Assembly (NCBI GenBank): GCA_003024985.2
Contig: PXIH01S0094258.1
DNA: 14,384 nt
Reading direction: 5' to 3' (one strand)
Origin: Euperipatoides rowelli
Lineage: Eukaryota > Onychophora > Udeonychophora > Euonychophora > Peripatopsidae
Part shown: positions 8,807-14,384 of the stretch, one piece after another
Numbering within the stretch: the stretch's first letter is position 1
Layout of the letters: each line of letters starts with the position of its first letter
The notes under the pieces: model-generated
Database searches by the model: none
Seen by the model: the letters and a program-made list of their open reading frames with translations, nothing else
What the model was told of the DNA's origin: nothing
Position numbers and translations under genes: made by a program

Positions 8807-10058
8807 CAGTGCTCGAATTTTGAGTAATTAAATGGGAGTCTGGCAGACCACTGATGTCTAATTCATGGTAGTCCGTAATCTTGTTTAATTATTGGTACCA
8901 GTGCAAAAAAAAAAATGCAGATCACTTGGATCAAAATTCATTTTCATTAAAATTCTAAAGAATTCATGGCATCATCATTTTGTTCAAGAAAAGAAAAAAA
9001 ATTGGATGGGTAGGCCTTAAAATGTCACATTAGAGTTAGCTTAATACTGATGGGTTATTCAAATTGGTTTAGTTTATTTTTAAATGATGACAACTGGTGT
9101 TATTGTTCCCAAGATGTGCTAATAGGCTACAGCGCTATAATTAATTTGTTTGAGCATCAAATTAATGACAATATGGTGCCGTATTATAATCCCAAAATAA
9201 GTCTCTAGACCAGTGATGAATAACGTTTTTGGCATTTAAAAGCCATATGGCAATCAAAAGTTGTGTCATAAGGTCATGTACTTCATCCTTCATATACTCT
9301 AAAATATCTACTTCTTTGTACAGGATACATTATCACTTGATGGGCATTTTGAAGACATTTTATTGGTAGTCATGAATTGGAATAAAGAAGTGCAGGGTGC
9401 ATGAAAAACTGATTTGAAGAACCTGGAATGAATAAAAAGTAGGCTATGCCACATTACTTTAGTGACTTACAAGGACATGTAAACATGCTGATGTTTTTTC
9501 TTGAATTTATTGGCATTCTTAATTAACAGCAAAACTAATATGAATCTTTTCTCAGCCCTTGACAAGAAACTTGGAAGATAAATTTTTCTGGTAGAATAGA
9601 ATGTGCACTGCAAAATGAATGGAATTTAAGTAAAATTGATAATCTACAATCCTATATTAATTTGTCAAAATTTAAATTTTATGTACCGTATTGTAACTTG
9701 AATATTTTTATTGAATGAATAAGCATTAATAATTTATTTTTAAAAAGTAATTTTTATGGAAAAAATAAATTAAGCAATCTTGTCTTATTAAAAATATATA
9801 CCGTACTCATTTTTATATTGTAAATTTTACTGCATTTATTTTTCTTGTAATTTTTCTAAAAAAAAATAAATAAATTTAATAATTTCACATCAATCTCTTA
9901 CTAAAAGTAATTAATATTTTGAAGTGAGCATTTCTTTTTTCAATTACTGTATAAGGCTACTATTTATTGTAAAATTTCAGTCACTTCCAAACACGTTTAG
10001 TGGTCCGTAGACATTTTAGAGGTCTTAGTCTACAGGACCACCGTAAAATTTGAGCACT
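8807..10058. mobile_element. hAT-like DNA transposon inserted in the copia remnant
   Basis: The left end CAGTGCTCGAATTTTGAG (8807) pairs with the reverse complement of the right end, AGTGCTCAAATTTTACGG (from 10058). Both sides continue with GGTCC/AGACC-rich blocks: TCTGGCAGACCACTG near 8839-8853 on the left, and TAGTGGTCCGTAGAC near 9999-10013 plus TCTACAGGACCACC near 10029-10042 on the right. The flanks ATCAAAGC (8800-8807) and ATCAAAAG (10059-10066) share six leading bases, consistent with a worn 8-bp duplication. Copia homology stops at the left border and resumes within about 12 bases of the right border, so the borders are independently supported. The roughly 1.25-kb interior is AT-rich with no transposase seen. 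Confidence 0.72.
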
Positions 10059-10765
10059 ATCAAAAGATTAGGTTGTTATATTTGGGTCTTGTATCCAGAT
10101 CAGACATTCATTTGTTTGTAAATCTTTTGAGTTGAAGTGTATCTTATCCACAAGATACTCTTGTTGGACAAGATTCTTGTTGGAGGTAGAGAAAAGGGTC
10201 TTGCGAATCTTGCGATATCTAAAGACCACAGCCTCATATCATTTTTTTGATGCAGATTGGGGGGGGAGCATCTCATCTCAAGTAAGTCAACATTGGGGCA
10301 TCTTTATATCTTGGGAGAAAGTCTCATAGACCAGAAATCAATAAAACAAATCTGCATAGCCTTCTGAACTTCCGAGGCTAAGTTTGTGTTTGCGGCTCAA
10401 GCTGCACAGGAAATATTATGGCTTTTGGGTGTTCTCAAAGGATTACAAATAAATTGTGAATTTACCTACAGTGTATAACGCTAAAATCAGATAGTCAAAG
10501 TGGAATGAAAATAGGTGAGTTGAAAAAAAAAACCCATCAAAAACAATGAAACATATTGATATAAAATATGTTTCCCTTAAGGATGCAATTAAAAAAGATT
10601 AAATAGTGTTAGAAGCTTAGAATTTTGTCCTTTGGAAAATATGCTGACGATGTAATGATTAAACCTTTAACCCATGAACATTTTATTAAGTGTGTTACAA
10701 AAACTGGCATTTGAAAGTGGAATCCAGAAAGAAGGGAAGTTAAGATAGCTCTGGAGGAGGGGGAT
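10059..10765 (+). pseudogene. Ty1/copia polyprotein remnant, RT end and RNase H part
   Basis: Copia homology resumes with RLLYLGLVSRSDI and VNLL (10070-10126), matching the LLYL-TRPDI block. Then come EKRVLRILRYLKTT (10189-10230) and DADWGG (10249-10266). Next are ISW-type residues around 10310, SEAKFVFAAQAAQEILWLL (10371-10427, the family's STEAEYVA-EALWL block), and further shifted pieces near 10520-10660 matching the KHID and ADxLTKPL regions. Frames change repeatedly and stops occur, so this is a pseudogene. The roughly 100 residues normally found between the YVDD motif and LLYL are absent, so there was also an internal deletion or replacement near the DNA-transposon insertion. Confidence 0.88.
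10753..10765 (+). other. Copia polypurine tract
   Basis: GGAGGAGGGGGA (10753-10764) plus T lies immediately after the last copia coding homology and directly before TGTTAAAATT. In the family a purine tract at this position primes plus-strand DNA synthesis and marks the start of the 3' LTR. Confidence 0.7.
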
Positions 10766-11017
10766 TGTTAAAATTATTTAACAGTTAGGCCTATCTGTTG
10801 AGAAATAAAATAATATTGTGATGTACAAGATTTGTTAAATGTAAAATGTATAATCATACAGTAACTAATTATTTAGTCCTTATAAAAATGTTGGGATTAG
10901 TGTTTTTTTTTTTTTGTAAAGTTTAGTAAGCCTAAATATGGGATTGTAGTATAGTGATATATGAGTGGTAAACTAATTAAACAAATATGCAGGTCATATA
11001 CAGTTAAAACACATAAT
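10766..11017 (+). mobile_element. Possible 3' LTR of the copia element, left part
   Basis: It starts TG right after the polypurine tract. Its first 18 bases are a near-palindrome (TGTTAAAATTATTTAACA, 10766-10783). I found no matching 5' LTR, so identity and right border are inferred. The LTR would be split by the element at 11018-11811 and may continue from 11818 to about 12000, where AATAAAAG (11941-11948) could serve as a polyadenylation signal. Confidence 0.4.
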
Positions 11018-11811
11018 CAGTGATTAAGCTGGAATATTAGAACTATTAGCAGTTTGGCTCCAACTGCAAATCAATTTGTAGCCAAACCAAAAAATAACTA
11101 GCCAAACCGTATGTTGTAATTTTTACCTTATGTTGTAATTTTACTAAGAGCTTGGGCATCACATAGATGTCTGCTCATGCTCTCAGCTTCAAAAATCTCC
11201 TTCCACAGTGCATCCAACTCTAATCGAAATGAATCAATAATTATGACCAAATAAATGAATTTGGTAAAATTTTGTTAAATTAGATGGATAAAGGAATTAA
11301 TCGATTGGTTAGGGCAGAATAAGTACATGAAGTATTATGTTATAGCCAAAGTCTATATTGTTTTATTCCTCATTAATTTTATGTAAATTTACATAATATA
11401 ATGTAAATAACAAAAGAAGGGCATATTATAACTTTATAAATTACCTTCAGAAATCAATTTTTATAAATTTTAACCAACTCTGCACTATCAATTTCAAACC
11501 AATAAATCTTTCATAAACAGACTTCACTTTAATCAAAGTTTCCAAAAATTAGCATTAATTTTAATTGTTATTCATTTACTTGGCTAATCAGCTTCTCTAT
11601 TTACTGTTACAATTATAAAAAATTTCAAAATATTTATATTGTAAGCCATAGTAACATATTTTATGCCAATTCTTAATTTGTAGAATTAGGTGGTGAGTGA
11701 TTTTTTTTTTTTTTTTAATTAGCAATTTGGCTCAGCCTAAGTGTTGACTTGTAGCCAAATGAGGAAAAGTTGTAGCATTTGGCGATTTGGCAAGCTACAG
11801 CTTAATCACTG
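11018..11811. mobile_element. 794-bp inverted-repeat DNA transposon with CATAAT target duplication
   Basis: The termini are a perfect 14-bp inverted repeat: CAGTGATTAAGCTG at 11018-11031 and its complement at 11798-11811. Both are flanked directly by CATAAT (11012-11017 and 11812-11817). Subterminal blocks are also shared between the ends: TTTGGCT and TAGCCAAAC on the left, GTAGCCAAAT and ATTTGGC on the right. The CAGTG start resembles hAT ends, but only 6 bp of duplication can be seen where hAT would give 8. No transposase is recognised. The interior includes the exon-like block at 11127-11219. Confidence 0.8.
11127..11219 (-). other. Exon-like 93-nt block of unknown origin within the 794-bp element
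   Basis: On the minus strand a more GC-rich block is bounded by an acceptor-like GATTAG (AG at 11221-11220) and a donor-like AAG/GTAAAA (GT at 11126-11125). In the phase left by SMC4 exon 1 it reads LDALWKEIFEAESMSRHL, then CDAQALSKITT and TAA (11130-11128), one base before the donor. The frame stays open upstream for about 20 more codons. I do not recognise the peptide. It could be a transposase remnant, a captured host exon, or chance. Use as an exon is inference only. Confidence 0.3.
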
Positions 11812-11889
11812 CATAATTATTGATTGGGTCGGGGAATTATGGGAGTTTTTAACAATTGTTTTTCCTGTCATATTTTTATAGATTGTTAT

Positions 11890-11901
11890 TGTGTGTGTGT
11901 G
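11890..11901. repeat. Short (TG)n microsatellite
   Basis: Six TG units lie in the unassigned stretch right of the 794-bp element. Confidence 0.9.
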
Positions 11902-12268
11902 AGTGTTAACGTCACGCTTGTCAAGTACGACTGAGCTAGGAATAAAAGTATTTTGACTAAATACAGTGGTAATATTTATAAATTTGTGAACAGCAATATA
12001 CTATCAAGATTAGGGCTATTTAGTGAGATTAAAAATTGCATTGTATAACAAAATTAATTTCATCAATTTTTACCTCATTTTGTACAAGTCTAAGTTGATT
12101 GCCATGCTGTCTTATGGATTTGGGTTAATATTGCATATCTTCTAGTAGGCCTAGTTTAATTTTTTTTTTGCCAGACTTGCCCTGACCATAATATAATGAT
12201 GATTTTTTTTAGCCTAATATACAAATTAATCAGCTAAATTATAATTTTATATAAATTTTGTAACTTAC

Positions 12269-12338
12269 TATTTTCTATCTCATCATCAGCATCAATTTCC
12301 ATCGATGAGTCATCAGCTTTCTCTCCAGGCATTTTTAA
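12269..12338 (-). CDS. SMC4: SMC4 first coding exon (N-terminus of condensin subunit SMC4)
   Basis: SMC4 pairs with SMC2 as the ATPase core of condensin, which compacts mitotic chromosomes. This exon supplies the poorly conserved, acidic N-terminal tail. The ATG lies at 12332-12330 and the coding part is 64 nt (21 codons plus one base): MPGEKADDSSMEIDADDEIE, then N. It ends at a good donor (GTAAGTT, GT at 12268-12267) in phase 1. Joining the single leftover A to AT at the start of the next exon gives an Asn codon and keeps the frame. A pyrimidine-rich stretch ending in TAG lies just upstream (AG at 12340-12339), so the exon probably starts at 12338, six bases before the ATG, and a non-coding first exon lies further right. 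The frame upstream of the ATG is closed only by that TAG, which would be intronic, so the start is likely rather than proven. The tail itself shows no family signature; the call rests on frame, splice sites and position. Confidence 0.72.
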
Positions 12339-13289
12339 CTAGGATAAAAATTATAGCAAAAATGTTTAAAAATTAACAAAAGAATGGGAATACTTTTAAA
12401 TCTATTTTAGGCAATAGGCCTATGTAATAAAATAATTNAACTAAAATGCAGCACTTGTGATGTCAGATTGTGGATCAAATGTGACACAACATGCCTCTCA
12501 ATATGGAAAACATTAAAAGAAAATATTTATTGGTACCAGTAGGGTACACTAATAAGCAAGTTTTTTAGCCTGCAACAGAATGTGAATTTAATATAACCTT
12601 TTGCGTTGAATATACTATTTTTTAAAATGGTACCGGTAGTTGGTTTAATTCAGATAATTCAAAACTATTTTGGTTAAAATAAGTGTGGTGGCCTAACATG
12701 TTATTTTAAGTAATGACATCACCATTATAAATTTTAAAATTCAGTAAGTCTTGCTAGTATAGGTATTTAATTACATTACCATTTTAATATTTAAGAAAAT
12801 ATACAGTATAGGCCTTTACATTTTTTTTCTGATTTAAATGATATAGACATTACAAAGATTGTAAATTATTGTTGATAATACTAAACTTTTCTTGCAATGC
12901 AGCTAGCTAACCGTATTTGATTAGACAAATAATTAGATTTACATTTAAGAACATAGGTGAACTAAGTTTTTCATAAACTTGTGCAGTTGAAATTAGCTTC
13001 TATAAAATTGCATTTTATAAAGGTAGTCGTTATTTTTCAATTGATTTAAGTGAGGTTGAAAGGACAACGAAGCTTGGGATGTGATTCCAAACCGAAATAG
13101 AATGATTGAAAACAAAGAATTTTTTTAAATATTCAGTCTAATATGTTCCATAGAGATCTTAAACTGGTATTTTCTAGTCTAGTTCAAATTGGAACAAACA
13201 AACAAATAAAAATTATTATTTAACACAACCTGCTTATATAAAAATCAAATCTTCATACATTTTACGATCCAACAGAACCTCAGGCAGCT
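12339..13289. other. Stretch upstream of SMC4 exon 1; no gene seen
   Basis: AT-rich sequence with no conserved coding block on either strand. If SMC4 has a non-coding first exon, as the acceptor at 12340-12339 suggests, that exon and the promoter lie here or further right, but I cannot place them. One unread base (n) occurs at 12438. Confidence 0.6.
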
Positions 13290-14355
13290 AGTGTATGATG
13301 AATCCTGAGTTGCTCGGTGTTAATAATTCACATGATAAGCATAAACAATATTGTCCAAAATGATAAACCTTGGTTCAACAAAATTATCAGAGGGATGTTA
13401 ATGAAGAAAGATTATTTCTTCAGATTGGGAAATTTTGATTCCGTCAAATTGATATCCCATGATGTCAAACTTGCCATTAAATCAGCCAAAGAATCACATT
13501 TCAAATTTAACACTAGTATAAGGTTTGGCATTAAGGATTTTTATCAACAATAAAGATTAGCACAGGTATATAACTAATAAACGACAACACCTATTTGTTT
13601 TTCCCAACAAATCATCAAATCAATCTGCTAAGGACATTTTTGACTTTTTCAAAAATCTTGGAAACACTCACAAATCTGATGATAGTTGTTACATACACAT
13701 CATTAATTGTAGTTCTCTATGTCCTCATGTCATACCTTCATGGGTATTAGGTAAATTGAATAAAATACCTTATAAAAATGCATCCTCTCCCGATATGATT
13801 CCGGAATTTATTCTTATTATCTCTGCCCGGATAGAACGGACAGATACCACCCCTATCACGCATAATAAAAAATGTAGAATTATGTGAAGTCGTGTCTCAT
13901 CTTATCAATTCTTCCTTTGATCAACAGGTCTGTCCTGATGCTTGGAAAAAATCATTTTTAATTCCTTTTCCAAAAATTAAAATCCCATTGTCACCTAACA
14001 GTGTTAGACCTAATGTTATTTCATCAAGTCTAGCTAAAATTTGCGAAAAACATATTCTTGACCAAATTCTACCAAAAGTAGAATTGACAATCAATATGGT
14101 GGTCTTCCAAACCGATTAACGACTAACAAAATCAGTAATGATAGTTATTGCTGAGAAATCTTGACTATTCAGGTAACAAAGCAATAACTATCATTACTGA
14201 TTTTGTTAAAGCGTATGACCTTGTGGATTATAATCTATTCTTGCATGAAATCACAAATTTGGAAGTTAATCCAAACATTATCAATTGGATCATATCCTTC
14301 CTGTCACACCATTCCCACATTGTTAGGATACCAGAATCTCGTGATCTAATGGAGT
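13290..14355 (+). pseudogene. Broken non-LTR retrotransposon reverse transcriptase (jockey/CR1-type)
   Basis: Blocks of a LINE polyprotein follow in the expected order but in changing frames. The connector between endonuclease and RT carries KPWFN (13365-13379), MKKDYFFRLGNFDSVKL and IKSAKESHFKFN, to a TAA near 13551. A second frame carries SAKDIFDFFKNLG, then WVLGKLNKIPYKNASSPDMI and PEF (to 13809). A third carries CPDAWKKSFLIPFPKI, then VRPNVISSSLAKICEK (14002-14049). The first frame returns with YSGNKAITIITDFVKAYDLV (14166-14225) and a WIISFLSHHSHIVRI block. The Asp in TDFVKAYD is catalytic motif A. In the family these correspond to nKAsGPDgIP, WK-A-V-PipK, RPIsl-s-laKi-Ek and iDFsKAFDtV. 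At least three frameshifts, a foldback duplication (14124-14208) and a transposon insertion at 14356 make it dead. The FADD-box catalytic block would lie beyond the insertion. The left border is approximate. Confidence 0.88.
14124..14208. repeat. Perfect 29-bp inverted repeat over RT motif A
   Basis: The arms 14124-14152 and 14180-14208 are exact reverse complements over 29 bases, separated by 27 bases. The right arm encodes AITIITDFV of motif A in frame. The left arm sits where the family has an unrelated helix and is out of frame with the coding block before it, so the left arm is the copy. Confidence 0.93.
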
Positions 14356-14384
14356 CAGGGCTAGAAATTAGAATTTTTTGGTAG
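14356..14384. mobile_element. Left end of a hAT-like element, same family as 6646-7476 (cut by window end)
   Basis: The last 29 bases (starting CAGGGCTAGAAATTAG) match the first 29 bases of the element at 6646 at 27 positions, including the AATTTTTTGG extension. Homology begins exactly at CAG, and the LINE coding block stops there, which marks an insertion. The rest lies outside the window. Confidence 0.75.

Larger units (their letters stand above)
5973..12268 (-). other. SMC4: SMC4 intron 1 (about 6.3 kb), filled with transposons
   Basis: This is the interval between the donor of exon 1 and the acceptor of exon 2. It holds a hAT-like element (6646-7476), a decayed copia polymerase (8203-10765) split by another DNA transposon, a possible LTR, and a 794-bp inverted-repeat element (11018-11811). 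The copia coding sense is opposite to SMC4. In the unassigned stretches 5973-6645 and 7477-8200 I see only AT-rich sequence, with no supported coding block. The second of these includes a slightly more GC-rich patch around 7970-8060, which I could not match to the possible LTR further right. Confidence 0.8.

Noticed and set aside
8203-10765. A single working copia gene with programmed frameshifts
   Set aside because: Several stops, multiple frame changes in both directions, a missing central block and a 1.25-kb insertion show decay, not recoding.
12520-12640. Recurring GGTACC-containing words (12532 and 12629) as possible element ends
   Set aside because: The similarity covers only a few bases around a common palindrome and does not extend into paired termini.
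1-14384. tRNA, rRNA, CRISPR or bacterial operon features
   Set aside because: No cloverleaf with A and B boxes, no rRNA-like segment, no regularly spaced repeat array, and no ribosome-binding-site pattern. The only coding signals are spliced eukaryotic exons and retroelement relics.

Overview
This is an AT-rich, intron-rich animal nuclear window. No bacterial gene organisation, operon, CRISPR array or structural RNA gene is visible. One conserved host gene can be recognised on the minus strand: the 5' end of SMC4, an ATPase subunit of condensin. Three exons (12332-12269, 5972-5830 and 3624-3433) join in frame with GT-AG borders and encode about the first 133 residues, including the Walker A ATP-binding loop. 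The rest of the gene must lie beyond base 1. The dispersed words TACAGTA, TACCGTA and AGGCCTA, the copia element and the mix of DNA transposons suggest a marine invertebrate, perhaps an echinoderm or relative. That taxonomic guess is weak.

Almost everything else is transposon debris inside or beside the SMC4 introns. From left to right: a pogo/Tigger-like terminus (1-188); a TTAA-ended, piggyBac-like terminus with a 42-bp repeat (717-821); a hAT-like non-autonomous element (1626-3143) with a possible smaller element inside it; the 3' tail of a non-LTR retrotransposon (about 4640-5193); and a second hAT-like element (6646-7476) with subterminal palindromes and an internal hairpin. Next is a decayed Ty1/copia polymerase gene (about 8203-10765), split by a hAT-like insertion (8807-10058) and followed by a polypurine tract and a possible 3' LTR. 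That LTR region is itself split by a 794-bp inverted-repeat element (11018-11811). Right of SMC4 exon 1 lies a broken non-LTR reverse transcriptase (about 13290-14355) on the plus strand. It is interrupted at 14356 by the left end of the same DNA-transposon family as 6646-7476.

The layout gives a relative history. The copia copy arrived first in the long first intron of SMC4, antisense to the gene, and then took two DNA-transposon hits. The right-hand reverse transcriptase was broken by frameshifts, by a 29-bp perfect inverted duplication at its catalytic motif A, and by a DNA transposon. I found no new multi-gene system. The observations most worth checking are the foldback duplication in the reverse transcriptase, a 93-nt exon-like block with a stop codon carried by the 794-bp element in SMC4 intron 1, and the two related hAT-like ends.
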